The position numbers were made by a program, and so were the translations under genes. A stretch of DNA of 64,000 bases from Kuafuiihalomonas sp039024635 (lineage in GTDB: Bacteria; Myxococcota; Kuafuiibacteriia; Kuafuiibacteriales; Kuafuiibacteriaceae): NCBI GenBank assembly GCA_039024635.1, contig JBCCQA010000014.1, positions 1-64,000 on the forward strand. The letters run 5' to 3'. Shown in pieces: positions 42,923 through 52,174 of this stretch; the first letter of the stretch is position 1, and the number at the start of each line of letters is the position of its first letter. The notes under the pieces are model-generated. The model was not told the DNA's origin. It saw nothing but the letters and a program-made list of their open reading frames with translations, and searched no databases.

Positions 42923-43797
42923 GCTGGAGCCTCCTCGCCCAGCGTCTCGAGAAGGGACGGATCGTGCTGATGGATGGTGCCATGGGGACCGAACTCGCCG
43001 CACGAGGGGCTCGCTTCGAGGGTCATCCTCTGTGGGCCTCCTCGGTCCTCGCCTCGAGCGAAGGCCGCCAACTCACGACGGAGGTCCACCGGGGCTATCT
43101 CGCTGCCGGGGCCGAGCTGCTCGTCGCCAACACCCATAACGCGAGCGCTGCCGCCTGCCGCCAGGCCGGAGCGGATCTGGTCGCGATCAACGAGGCCGCG
43201 GTCATCGCTCTCCGGGCGGCCTGCGAGGACGCCACAGAGCCGGTGTGGCTCGCCGGATGCACCATGTCGCCCGACCGACCCTACGCTACGACGGCCAGCC
43301 TATCGGTGGAGGCGACGGCCGAAGCCTATCGACCTCAGGTCGAGCTCCTCGACCAGCTGGGTCTGGACCTCATGATCTTCGAGATGCTGAGCACCGAAGC
43401 CGACGTGAAGGGTGGGGCCGCGATCGCGCACGCATCGAGGACCCCGGTCGCGGCTGGCTTCACCTGTGGTCGGGACGGTCGAACCCGGGGCGGCGTGTCG
43501 CTGGTCGAGGCCGCCGCCGCCTGGTCCATGGCCGAGGTCCTGTTCATCCAGTGCACCCCCTGGCCCGAAGTGGGCCCGGCCCTGGCGGCTCTCCCAGCGA
43601 CGCGGGTCCGAGGCGCCTACGGCAACGGCGGCCGCCGCTGGACCGGGTCCCGCTTCGAGGGCGAGGCCGCCGACCCCGATATCTACGCCGAAGCCGCCGA
43701 GGGCTGGCTGACCCAAGGGATCCGGGTCGTCGGCGGCTGCTGTGACACCGGACCACGGCACGTGGCCGGCCTGGCCCGAATGCTGGACCGGATCTGA
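42919..43797 (+). CDS. homocysteine S-methyltransferase family protein
   Basis: 292 residues. The barrel begins with RIVLMDGAMGTELAARG; zinc-binding cysteines are in LFIQCTPWPEV and VVGGCCDTGPRHV, matching the Cys-...-GGCC set that activates homocysteine. With no cobalamin domain it should use S-methylmethionine, S-adenosylmethionine or betaine as donor, or act in methyl salvage. TTG 42919 was chosen for its TTGA overlap with the peroxiredoxin stop and because it gives a normal N-terminus. Confidence 0.85.
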   Translation: MSWSLLAQRLEKGRIVLMDGAMGTELAARGARFEGHPLWASSVLASSEGRQLTTEVHRGYLAAGAELLVANTHNASAAACRQAGADLVAINEAAVIALRAACEDATEPVWLAGCTMSPDRPYATTASLSVEATAEAYRPQVELLDQLGLDLMIFEMLSTEADVKGGAAIAHASRTPVAAGFTCGRDGRTRGGVSLVEAAAAWSMAEVLFIQCTPWPEVGPALAALPATRVRGAYGNGGRRWTGSRFEGEAADPDIYAEAAEGWLTQGIRVVGGCCDTGPRHVAGLARMLDRI

Positions 43798-43854
43798 AGC
43801 CCCACCCCACCGACTTTTCTTGGCGCATCGCAGCATGGAGGGCATGTTCGGGGT

Positions 43855-44391
43855 GTGTACCGGATCCACCGCAGCGTGGACGTGAGCTTCTCTCACCACG
43901 TCCGGGGTCACTCGGGACCCTGCGTCAACGTCCACGGCCACACGTGGAAGTTCGAAGTCGGACTCGGCGCCAACGAGCTCGACCTCGAGGGCTTCGTGGT
44001 CGACTTCGGTCGTCTGAAGTCCGCGGTACTTCAGCCGGTTCATGCGCTGCTCGACCACGCCTTCGCCGTAGGCGAGACGACCTTTGCCGAGATCGAGTCC
44101 AGTCTCGCCCCTCTGGGCGAACGCCTCATCCAAAGCCGACGGGCCGTCCATGGTCCTGACCACCAGAGCCCTCCTCCCTTGGACATGCGGCTGCAGGGCG
44201 CCCAACTCCGCTACCCGGGCGGCATGAAGGTCTGCGTCTTTCCCTTCGCGCCGACCAGCGAGCGCTTGGCCCGGTGGCTGTGGGATCTGGCAGACACCGA
44301 ACTGGCCGACGCCCGCGTCCAGGTCGCTTTCGCTCGAGTGTACGAGACCCTTCACCCCGTGGAGTCAGTGGCCGAGTGGCGCCCCGACTGA
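43855..44391 (+). CDS. QueD/6-pyruvoyl-tetrahydropterin synthase-like protein
   Basis: 178 residues, longer than QueD (about 120). Zinc ligands are the His in SFSHHVRGHSG and the HGH of CVNVHGHTWKFEV; LLDHAF, FAPTSERLARWLWDLAD and the catalytic Glu in ARVYETLHPVESVAEW complete the fold. The surplus is an insert of about 45 residues (SLAPLGERLIQSRRAVHG...) before the PTSE motif, so a substrate other than that of QueD is possible. No other queuosine gene is nearby. GTG start 43855; cysS begins 11 bases after its stop. Confidence 0.78.
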   Translation: MYRIHRSVDVSFSHHVRGHSGPCVNVHGHTWKFEVGLGANELDLEGFVVDFGRLKSAVLQPVHALLDHAFAVGETTFAEIESSLAPLGERLIQSRRAVHGPDHQSPPPLDMRLQGAQLRYPGGMKVCVFPFAPTSERLARWLWDLADTELADARVQVAFARVYETLHPVESVAEWRPD

Positions 44392-44402
44392 AGGAAGGAA
44401 GC

Positions 44403-45770
44403 ATGGAGCTCTACAACACCCTAAGCCGACGCAAAGAGACCTTCGAGCCCATCGAAGCAGGACGGGTTCGGATGTACGTCTGCGGCCCCACCGTCTACAA
44501 CTACGCCCACATCGGAAACTTCCGACCCGCGGTCGTCTTCGACACCCTGTTCCGCCTCCTCCGCCACGAATTCGACGAGGTGATCTACGCCCGAAACATC
44601 ACCGACGTGGACGACAAGATCATGAACAAGGCCCAGGAGGAGGGCACATCCATCGAGGCCATCACCAGCCGTTTTACGGAGGCCTACCTCGAAGACTCGG
44701 CCGCCCTCAACATCTTGACCCCGACCCTTCAGCCGAAGGCGACGGCCCACATCAGCGACATGGTGTCGATGATCGAGCGGTTGGTCGAAGGAGGCCACGC
44801 CTACTCCGCGGATGGCCACGTCATGTTCGCGGTGGACAGCTGCAAGAACTACGGCAAGCTGTCTCGGCGCTCCCAGGACGAGATGCTAGCGGGCGCCCGG
44901 GTCGACGTCGCGAGCTACAAGCGGGCCCCAGGAGACTTCGTGCTCTGGAAGCCCTCCGACGCAGACCAGCCTGGCTGGGACAGTCCATGGGGCCGGGGTC
45001 GACCGGGCTGGCACACCGAGTGCGTAGCCATGATCGAAGCTCTCCTCGGCGAGACCATCGACATCCATGGCGGCGGGATCGATCTCTGCTTCCCTCATCA
45101 CGAGAACGAAATCGCCCAGGCTGAATGCGCCCACGGCGGCACGAGTTTCGCGCGCTATTGGATGCACAACGGCTTCCTGAGCGTCGACCAGGAGAAGATG
45201 TCGAAGTCCTTGGGGAACGTCATGCTCGTGAACGAGCTGCGAAAGACCATCCCTGGAGAGGCCCTCCGTTTCGCCCTCCTCAAGGCCCACTATCGTCAAC
45301 CCTTGGACTGGAGCGAGGACACGCCGAGCGAGGCGGTTGCAGCCTTGGACCGCCTGTACGGTGCCCTCCGGGGCCTGGAAGACGTCGAGGCGAGCTCAGT
45401 CGAGCCGGCCGCCGGCGTTTTGGATGCGCTGCGCGACGACCTGAACACGCCCCAAGCCATCTCGGAGCTCTTCCAGGTGGCCAAAGAAGCCAACACCGCC
45501 ACCGACCCCCAAGAGCGGGCACGATTGAAAGGTCTCCTGCAGACCTCGGCTGACTTGCTCGGCCTCCTCCAAAGCAAAGACTGGTTCACGCGCGGAAACG
45601 AGAATGGCCCGAGCGCAGAGCAGGTCGAAGCCCTGATCCAGGCCCGCAAAGATGCTCGCAAGAACAAGGACTTCGCGGAGGCCGATCGGATCCGAGACGA
45701 ACTGACTGCTCTGGGCGTCGTCTTGGAAGACGCCCCCGACGGCGGGACTCGCTGGAGAATCCAGCGCTGA
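44403..45770 (+). CDS. cysS: cysteinyl-tRNA synthetase
   Basis: 455 residues, class I aminoacyl-tRNA synthetase. Zinc-site Cys in RMYVCGPTVYNYAHIGNFRP together with the HIGN form of the HIGH signature, the further zinc ligands in GRPGWHTECVAM and CFPHHENEIAQ, and the KMSKS motif EKMSKSLGNV. The DALR anticodon-binding region and C-terminal basic domain are complete. ATG 44403 is preceded by AAGGAAG. Confidence 0.95.
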   Translation: MELYNTLSRRKETFEPIEAGRVRMYVCGPTVYNYAHIGNFRPAVVFDTLFRLLRHEFDEVIYARNITDVDDKIMNKAQEEGTSIEAITSRFTEAYLEDSAALNILTPTLQPKATAHISDMVSMIERLVEGGHAYSADGHVMFAVDSCKNYGKLSRRSQDEMLAGARVDVASYKRAPGDFVLWKPSDADQPGWDSPWGRGRPGWHTECVAMIEALLGETIDIHGGGIDLCFPHHENEIAQAECAHGGTSFARYWMHNGFLSVDQEKMSKSLGNVMLVNELRKTIPGEALRFALLKAHYRQPLDWSEDTPSEAVAALDRLYGALRGLEDVEASSVEPAAGVLDALRDDLNTPQAISELFQVAKEANTATDPQERARLKGLLQTSADLLGLLQSKDWFTRGNENGPSAEQVEALIQARKDARKNKDFAEADRIRDELTALGVVLEDAPDGGTRWRIQR

Positions 45771-45781
45771 AGAAAGCCATC

Positions 45782-46090
45782 ATGAAGGAAGAAACCACCC
45801 CCATCGAAGTGCGACTGGACCGGGACAACGGCCGGGTCCTCATCAGCTGGGAAGACGGCGTTCGCCTCCAGTACCCCCTGGACGACCTTCACAACGCCTG
45901 TCCTTCTGCAACCTGTCGGGGACATTCGGCGGGCGAGGTCGAACCTCCCAACCTCAAAGGCGCCGACCTTCTTCAGATCGAAGAAGTTGGGAACTACGCA
46001 CTGCGCTTCATCTGGGCCCCCCCGGGCTGCAACCATGGCATCTACACCTGGCCGTATCTCCGCGAGATCGGCCAAGACTGTCCCTCTTGA
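45782..46090 (+). CDS. DUF971 protein (gamma-butyrobetaine hydroxylase N-terminal-like domain)
   Basis: 102 residues. IEVRLDRDNGRVLISWEDG, then LHNACPSATCRGH and FIWAPPGCNHGIYTWPYLREI follow the DUF971 pattern, the N-terminal domain of gamma-butyrobetaine hydroxylase, here as a stand-alone protein. Conserved Cys and His could bind a metal, as suggested for related proteins linked to Fe-S cluster work. It lies 11 bases after cysS, and its stop overlaps the next start as TTGA. Confidence 0.85.
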   Translation: MKEETTPIEVRLDRDNGRVLISWEDGVRLQYPLDDLHNACPSATCRGHSAGEVEPPNLKGADLLQIEEVGNYALRFIWAPPGCNHGIYTWPYLREIGQDCPS

Positions 46091-47142
46091 GCAGCGGTTC
46101 GTCGACCGCCCAGGTTCTCTACGTCCTGGGCATGCACCGTAGCGGAACCTCAGCCCTGGCCCGGGCCGTCAACCTCTTGGGGGCGTCCTTGGGTGAGGCG
46201 CTCATGGCCCCCCAGGCCGACGACAACCCCCTCGGCTACTGGGAGCACCGAGAAGTCCAGCGACTGCAGCAAGACTTCTTGGTCGCCATCGACCGTAGCT
46301 GGGACGACCCACGAAGCCTACCGAGTGAGACTTGGGCGCGACCCGAGGCCCTCGACTTGGTCGAGGGCCTGGCGAAGGAGCTGCGGTCCGAGCTCGGCAA
46401 GAGCCCATTCTTCGCTCTCAAGGACCCTCGCATGTGCATACTCGGCCCCATCTGGGCTCGGGTCCAGGATCGCATCGGCTACGAAGCTTCCGCCGTAGCC
46501 GTGCTGCGCCATCCGCGAGGCGTGATCGACTCCTTGGCCCGTCGTTCGGAGGTGCCGGGCATGCTCTCGCTTTGGCTGTGGTGGCAGCACAACCTGGGCT
46601 GGATGAAGATGAGCCGAGGGCTGTCCAGACAGCTGCTCGTCTTCGAAGAGATGGTCGCCGACCCCGACGGCGCCATCGACCAGATTCGGTCCTTGGACCT
46701 GCCCTGGTGGCCCGAGGCGTCGGCCAGGGCGGCGGCCTCCATCGAAAGCACGGCGCCCCGATCCTCCGGCGTCGGGCGTCCGCCAGACATCGACGCGCGA
46801 TGGTGGTCCGAGAGTCTGGCCTTCTACGAGGCCCTCCGCTCGGGTCCCCGAACCGGGATCCAGCTCGTCGACGAGGCGCTCGAGCGGAGCTTCGAGGATC
46901 GGATGAGAACGCTCGACGCAGAGCTGGAACCTCTAGGCTTCCTGATCCGCTCGGAGAGTCGTCACCGCTGGGCCTTGGCCCGCAGCCAGAAGAGCATCGC
47001 CAAGCTGGAAGCCAGGCGCCAAAGCTCGGAGGATGGCCGACGCACGGCTGTGGCCAAGCTTCAGTCCATCGAAGGATCCGGCGGCTACCAGGCTTTGAGA
47101 AGACTCCAGCGTATTCGCCAGCGGCTTCTCGGCCGCGGCTGA
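46087..47142 (+). CDS. sulfotransferase-family protein
   Basis: 351 residues. The P-loop for the 5'-phosphosulfate is near the N-terminus in VLYVLGMHRSGTSALARAVNLLG, and the 3'-phosphate-binding segment is likely AVAVLRHPRGVIDSLARRS. These enzymes sulfate glycans, lipids or proteins with PAPS. The C-terminal 60 residues are Arg/Lys/Gln-rich coiled helix. TTG 46087 overlaps the DUF971 stop. Acceptor unknown; PAPS supply genes are not in the window. Confidence 0.8.
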   Translation: MSSGSSTAQVLYVLGMHRSGTSALARAVNLLGASLGEALMAPQADDNPLGYWEHREVQRLQQDFLVAIDRSWDDPRSLPSETWARPEALDLVEGLAKELRSELGKSPFFALKDPRMCILGPIWARVQDRIGYEASAVAVLRHPRGVIDSLARRSEVPGMLSLWLWWQHNLGWMKMSRGLSRQLLVFEEMVADPDGAIDQIRSLDLPWWPEASARAAASIESTAPRSSGVGRPPDIDARWWSESLAFYEALRSGPRTGIQLVDEALERSFEDRMRTLDAELEPLGFLIRSESRHRWALARSQKSIAKLEARRQSSEDGRRTAVAKLQSIEGSGGYQALRRLQRIRQRLLGRG

Positions 47143-47149
47143 ATCGCGC

Positions 47150-49360
47150 TCAGCTTCGGAGGCGGTCGATGGACTGGATGAGCTCCAGCATACTGCCGGG
47201 TCGACCCTCGGGCTCCAGAGACAGGCAGCGTCGAAGGAAAGCGCGAAGCTGTGGGCTGTAGCGCGGATCGTCGGGGAGCTCGGGCGGCGGTCGCTTCACC
47301 CGCTCGATCAGCGCATCCAGGGTGCTTCCGAAAGGCGCCTTGCCCACCAACATCTCGTGCAGCAGCACGCCGAAGGAGAATACGTCGGCCCGGGCGTCCG
47401 TCTCCTTGCCCCGGGCCTGCTCGGGCGCCATGTAGCGCATGGTCCCCACCATCATGCCCTGCCCGCTGTCGTCGTTGACGAAGCGTGCGACGCCGAAGTC
47501 GGTCAGGCGCACCTCGGCTTCAGCATCGACGAGAACGTTGGTCGGCTTGACGTCTCGATGAAGGATCCCCGCTTCGTGGACCGCTGCTAGGGCAGCCGCG
47601 ACGTCCCGAGCGATGCGCAGGGCCAGCCGTACTTCGAGTGGTCCTTTCTCCAGCCATTTGCGAAGGGTGCGGCCCTCGAAGAACTCCATTGCGATGAAGG
47701 TCAGCCCCGCCTCCTGACCGAAGTCGTAAATCGAGATGCAGTTTGGGTGTCGGACCCGGGCCGCTAGGCGGGCCTCCCGCAAGAAGCGCCCCAAGGCGGC
47801 ATCATCGGGCTGAAGGCCCTCATCCAGGACTTTGATGGCCACCGCCCGATCCAGGACCTGGTCCCGGGCCAGATACACCTTGGCCTGGGCGCCCCGACCC
47901 ACCCGCCGCTCGAGGAGGAAGCGGCTGCGAAGCACGGTTCCGATGAGCTCGTCTCGCCGCGGAGTGGACGGTCGGCGGGGCGGGGCCACGGGCTGAGTGG
48001 CGTCCTTGCGAAGACCCGCCTGAGGTCCGCTCGCCGAAGGCGGGGCCAAGAACAGGTCCGATGTCAGGGCCGATGGACCGAGATCACTCGTCGTGCCGGG
48101 CATGGTCGGCATGCGAGGGCCAGTCTCTTCCGGACTTCGACCCGGATCGGGCCCCGTAAACACCATGGGTCGAGCGACGATGCTCGATCCCCGGCCTGGG
48201 GAGCTGCCGAAGGTGGAGCGGTCGGTCTCCCGGAGCCTAGCCAGGCGGCGAGTGACGTCTCGATAGCCGGGCTCGAAGGCGGCCACGGTCCGAAAGGCGT
48301 TTCGCGCCCCGGCGAAGTAGCCCTCGCGCTCGAGGAGAACGCCGTACTGGTACACGGCCGGTACGTGTGCAGGCGTGGGTGCCACGCCCAAGAAGAGCTC
48401 CTGAAGGACGGTGAGCGCTTCTTGAGTGAGGCCTCGCTCCGTTAGCACCTCGCCCAGCATGGTGCGGGCGGCCAGATGCTCACTCGACTCCGAAGGAACC
48501 TGACGCAGTCGCGTAACGGCTTCCTCGTAGAGTTCATCTCGACCAGCTCGGGCCTCGGCGAGCAAGGCCACGGCCTCGGTCAAGACACCGTCTTCGGTAG
48601 AGCGACGTCGACGCCCCAGAAGGCGCTCGGCGTCGTGGGGTCGACCTGCCGAACGTAGACAGTTGGCCGCTCGCTCGAGATCCCCCATGCGCTCGTAGAG
48701 CCTAGACGCCGCGTCCCAGAGCTGCCCTCGGGCCGCAGCTTCGGCCGCCTTCGTCCAGTCTCCGGCCAACTCGAAGAGGCGCACCGCCTCGTAGTGTTCG
48801 CCCGCTTCCTGAAAGTGGACCGCTGCTTCCCCGAGTCGACCCGATTGCTCATCACGTTTCCCCAGGAAGCGATGATGACTAGCCAGATCGCCCGCCTTGC
48901 GGGCTGTCTCGGCCGCCGCCAAGAGGTTGCCGACCTCCACGAAAAGGCGCTGGGCCTCGACAAGACGTCCGGTATCGGCCAACAGCTGGGCGGCATACTC
49001 GAGCTCCCCTCCCCAGCGAAGGACCTGGACCGCCCGCTCGACCCGCCCCGCGTGGGCGTAGAGCTCGCCCGCCTTTCGACAGGCGCGGGTCGTGGCAGCG
49101 GCAGAGAGTCGTCGGCCCGAGCTGCCGGCCAAAGCCTTTACCAGAAGGTCGGCCGCCCGCTCGTTCTGACCCATCTCAGCTTGAAGCTGGGCTGCCCGGA
49201 TCGCGTCACCGTGTTCCTCGAAGAGCGCGGCCGCCTCGGCGTGATCCTGGGCTTGGGCGAGGAGCTCGGCCGCGACCAATGGCGCGCCTTCGCGGAGGCG
49301 CATGCTCGCCTCCGCCCGCAGCGCTTCGATGCGCTCGTCGTCCAGCTCGGCCGGGTTCAC
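47150..49360 (-). CDS. TPR-repeat protein with C-terminal Ser/Thr kinase domain
   Basis: 736 residues, in the reverse order of most myxobacterial kinases. Residues about 1-360 are Ala/Glu/Arg-rich TPR/SEL1-like helical repeats (AAxLFEEHGD, AAQLLADTG, ALRLFELAGDW-type units); 370-470 is a Pro/Ser/Thr-rich linker; 470-736 is a kinase with GRGAQAKVYLA, the catalytic Lys in VAIKVL, HRDVKPTNVL, DFG and GTMRYMAPEQ. No TM helix, so cytoplasmic. The TPR part may bind substrates. GTG start at 49360; divergent from mpl and convergent with the sulfotransferase. Confidence 0.88.
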   Translation of the reverse strand: MNPAELDDERIEALRAEASMRLREGAPLVAAELLAQAQDHAEAAALFEEHGDAIRAAQLQAEMGQNERAADLLVKALAGSSGRRLSAAATTRACRKAGELYAHAGRVERAVQVLRWGGELEYAAQLLADTGRLVEAQRLFVEVGNLLAAAETARKAGDLASHHRFLGKRDEQSGRLGEAAVHFQEAGEHYEAVRLFELAGDWTKAAEAAARGQLWDAASRLYERMGDLERAANCLRSAGRPHDAERLLGRRRRSTEDGVLTEAVALLAEARAGRDELYEEAVTRLRQVPSESSEHLAARTMLGEVLTERGLTQEALTVLQELFLGVAPTPAHVPAVYQYGVLLEREGYFAGARNAFRTVAAFEPGYRDVTRRLARLRETDRSTFGSSPGRGSSIVARPMVFTGPDPGRSPEETGPRMPTMPGTTSDLGPSALTSDLFLAPPSASGPQAGLRKDATQPVAPPRRPSTPRRDELIGTVLRSRFLLERRVGRGAQAKVYLARDQVLDRAVAIKVLDEGLQPDDAALGRFLREARLAARVRHPNCISIYDFGQEAGLTFIAMEFFEGRTLRKWLEKGPLEVRLALRIARDVAAALAAVHEAGILHRDVKPTNVLVDAEAEVRLTDFGVARFVNDDSGQGMMVGTMRYMAPEQARGKETDARADVFSFGVLLHEMLVGKAPFGSTLDALIERVKRPPPELPDDPRYSPQLRAFLRRCLSLEPEGRPGSMLELIQSIDRLRS

Positions 49361-49448
49361 GGGGCTCGCATTAGAGCACCTGGTTCGAAGAAACGAAATC
49401 CACTGATGGGTCGCAAGCGGGGGAACCGTGGGCTAGCGTCCTGTCCAG

Positions 49449-50816
49449 GTGGCCAGGGTTCATCTTATCGGCATCTGCGGTACGGGGATGGGCTCCTTTG
49501 CCGGTCTGCTGAAGGAAGCGGGCCACGTGGTCCGTGGGAGTGACCAGGCGACCTATCCCCCGATGTCGGACAAGCTGCGCGAATGGGGCATCGAAGTCCG
49601 CACGCCCTACGTGGTCGAAAACCTCGAGCCCTCCCCCGACCTCGTCATCGTCGGCAATGCGATCCGTCGCGAGAATCCGGAGGCGAGCGCCGTGCGGACG
49701 TCCGGAATCGAAAGCGCCTCGTTCCCCGAAGCCCTGTCGCGGTTCTTTCTCGAGGATCGGACTTCCATCGTGGTGGCGGGCACCCACGGGAAGACGACCA
49801 CGACGTCGATGATCGCTCACCTGCTCCATCGAACGGGGCAGGACCCCAGTTTTCTGATCGGCGGCGTGCCCGAGAACTTCGGGGTCGGTTTTCGGCACGG
49901 GAAGGGCCCCCATTTCGTGGTCGAGGGCGACGAGTACGACACCGCTTACTTCGACAAGCGGCCCAAGTTCCTCCACTACCGACCCAAGATCTTGGTCCTG
50001 ACCTCGCTCGAGTTCGACCACGCCGACATCTACCCCGACCTGGCGGCCATCGAGGCCCGCTTCGAGGAACTTGTGGCCCTCGTCCCCAAAGACGGCCTCA
50101 TCCTCGCCGCCGCCGACGCCCAACTTCCTCTGGGTCGAGCCGTGGCCCCGGTGCGGCGCTACGGCCAAGGAGGTGAAGCGTCGCCGAGCGACCTGGTCCT
50201 CGACGGCGAAGGCGCACGCTTTCGACTTCGTGGTTTGGAGCACCGCTTGGCCTTGGGAGGCGCCTTCAACGTGGACAACGCGTGTGCCGCCCTCGAGGTG
50301 GTCCAGCACTTGGGCGTCGGATCCGAAGACGCAGCCGCGGCCTTGGCCGATTTCCGGGGGGTGGCCCGCCGGCAGACGCTACGGGCCGAGGTGGCCGGGA
50401 TCCGGATCGTCGACGATTTTGCCCACCACCCCACCGCGGTTCGACTCACCCTCGAGGGTCTACGGTCCCGCTTCTCCGGCCCATTGATCGCGGTTTTCGA
50501 GCCCCGAACGGCCACCAGCGCCCGGAGCTTCTTCCAAGACGACTACGCCCGGTCCTTCGACGCCGCGGACGAGGTCATCATCGCCGGGGTGGGCCGAACC
50601 GAGCTTCCCGAAGCCGAGCGACTGGACGTCGAACGACTGGCGGCCGATATCGACCATCGCGGGACCCCGGCCTGCGCCATTCATCGGGTGGAGGACATCG
50701 TTGCTCGACTCGCTTCATCGGCGCCCTCCGGCGCCACCATCGCCTTCATGAGTAACGGCGGCTTTGGCGGCATTCACGACCGGATGGAGGCGGCCCTTCG
50801 GGCCCGTCCCCAATGA
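49449..50816 (+). CDS. mpl: UDP-N-acetylmuramate:L-alanyl-gamma-D-glutamyl-meso-diaminopimelate ligase Mpl
   Basis: 455 residues, Mpl length. Mur-ligase family: the N-terminal nucleotide fold HLIGICGTGMGSFAGLLKEAGH has the GICGTxM signature that separates Mpl from MurC, ATP loop VVAGTHGKTTTTSM, FVVEGDEYDTAYFDKRPKF, and VDDFAHHPTAVRLTL. It re-uses recycled murein tripeptide by ligating it to UDP-MurNAc, which fits with the amidase encoded earlier. GTG start. The end overlaps the MATE gene by 4 bases. Confidence 0.92.
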   Translation: MARVHLIGICGTGMGSFAGLLKEAGHVVRGSDQATYPPMSDKLREWGIEVRTPYVVENLEPSPDLVIVGNAIRRENPEASAVRTSGIESASFPEALSRFFLEDRTSIVVAGTHGKTTTTSMIAHLLHRTGQDPSFLIGGVPENFGVGFRHGKGPHFVVEGDEYDTAYFDKRPKFLHYRPKILVLTSLEFDHADIYPDLAAIEARFEELVALVPKDGLILAAADAQLPLGRAVAPVRRYGQGGEASPSDLVLDGEGARFRLRGLEHRLALGGAFNVDNACAALEVVQHLGVGSEDAAAALADFRGVARRQTLRAEVAGIRIVDDFAHHPTAVRLTLEGLRSRFSGPLIAVFEPRTATSARSFFQDDYARSFDAADEVIIAGVGRTELPEAERLDVERLAADIDHRGTPACAIHRVEDIVARLASSAPSGATIAFMSNGGFGGIHDRMEAALRARPQ

Positions 50817-52174
50817 CCAAGCTCGTCGAAGGCTCGGTGCGTCGGCACCTGCTCGACCTAGCCTTGCCCATGACGGTGGGGCTGCTCGCGATGATGAGCA
50901 AGAACCTCGTCGACACGTACTTCGTAGCCCAGCTCGGGACGGCGGAGTTGTCGGCCATCAGCTTCACCTTCCCGATCATCCTCCTCTTGATGAGCGTGAT
51001 CATCGGGCTGGGCGCCGGCTCGACGAGCGTCGTCTCCCGGGCAGCAGGGGAAGGCGAAACGAGTCAGGTCCAACGGCGCTGCACCGATGCCCTGCTCCTT
51101 TCGGTGGTTCTCGTCAGCGCGGCCGGGCTGTTGGGGCTCGTGACCTGCCGTCCGGTCTTTCGACTCCTCGGCGCAGAAGGCGAAGTCCTGGAGCTCGTCC
51201 TGGCCTACATGCAGCCCTGGTATCTGGGGCTCGTCGCCTTGATCTGTCCTATGGTCGGCAACGGCCTCCTCCGCGCCAACGGCGAGGCCCGTCTTCCCGG
51301 TGTGATCATGGTCTGCAGCGCCTTGCTCAACGCCATTCTGGACCCACTGCTGATCTTCGGCCTCCTCGGCCTCCCCCGCCTAGGCATCACCGGCGCCTCT
51401 CTGGCCACCGTGATCAGCAACGTCCTCACCAGCGGCGTCGTCCTCTGGCTACTGGCGGCCCGGGGGCTCTTGACGCTGAGTCGTCCCAGCTGGCCGGAGG
51501 TCAAGGACTCCTGGCGTCGCATCATCGTCATCGCCCTGCCCGCCGCAGGCGCCAACACGGTCAACCCGCTGGGCCTCACCATCGTCACTGGACTCCTGGC
51601 CCGACTGGGACCCGAGATCGTGGCCGGCTTCGGGGTGGCCACCCGCATCGAGACGCTGAGCGCGATCATGCTGTTCGCGCTCTCGGCATCCATCGGCCCC
51701 CTGGTCGGTCAAAACTACGGCGCCGGCCGGCCAGAGCGGGTCGGCGAAGGCATCAAGGTCGGCTTTCAGCTCTGCGTGGTTTGGGGCGTGGCCTCCGCCC
51801 TCTTGGTCGGACTGACGGCGGAGTACGTCGTGCCGCTCTTTGACGAGTCCACGACCGTACAGCAAGTAGCGGTCCTTTACCTGTGGGTCGTCCCCATCAC
51901 CTTCGGGGGCTACGGCATGAACATCGTGCAGAGCGCAGCCTTCAACGCCTTGGGTCGGCCCTTCTTCGGCACTCTGATGACCTTGCTCCGCATGATGGTC
52001 TACGTCCCGGCGGCCGCCATCCTCATGCACTTCCTGGGCGCGGTGGGCGTCTTCGTGGGGGCGGGCTTCGGCAACCTGGCAGGGGGCGCCTTCGCCTGGA
52101 TGGGCTACCGATGGCTAACGGCCCAGATTCGGACTAAGCGTCAGGATCCCTCGGGCTCGGCGGCCGCTGCCTGA
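50813..52174 (+). CDS. MATE-family efflux transporter
   Basis: 453 residues with about twelve TM helices in two related halves. The first half starts SVRHLLDLALPMTVGLLAMMSKNLVDTYFVAQLGTAELSA, and the second-half repeat ALPAAGANTVNPLGLTIVTGLLARLG shows the pseudo-twofold. Exports organic cations or drugs with Na+ or H+. ATG 50813 overlaps mpl (ATGA). The 3' end overlaps the convergent acyltransferase by 34 bases. Confidence 0.9.
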   Translation: MTKLVEGSVRRHLLDLALPMTVGLLAMMSKNLVDTYFVAQLGTAELSAISFTFPIILLLMSVIIGLGAGSTSVVSRAAGEGETSQVQRRCTDALLLSVVLVSAAGLLGLVTCRPVFRLLGAEGEVLELVLAYMQPWYLGLVALICPMVGNGLLRANGEARLPGVIMVCSALLNAILDPLLIFGLLGLPRLGITGASLATVISNVLTSGVVLWLLAARGLLTLSRPSWPEVKDSWRRIIVIALPAAGANTVNPLGLTIVTGLLARLGPEIVAGFGVATRIETLSAIMLFALSASIGPLVGQNYGAGRPERVGEGIKVGFQLCVVWGVASALLVGLTAEYVVPLFDESTTVQQVAVLYLWVVPITFGGYGMNIVQSAAFNALGRPFFGTLMTLLRMMVYVPAAAILMHFLGAVGVFVGAGFGNLAGGAFAWMGYRWLTAQIRTKRQDPSGSAAAA

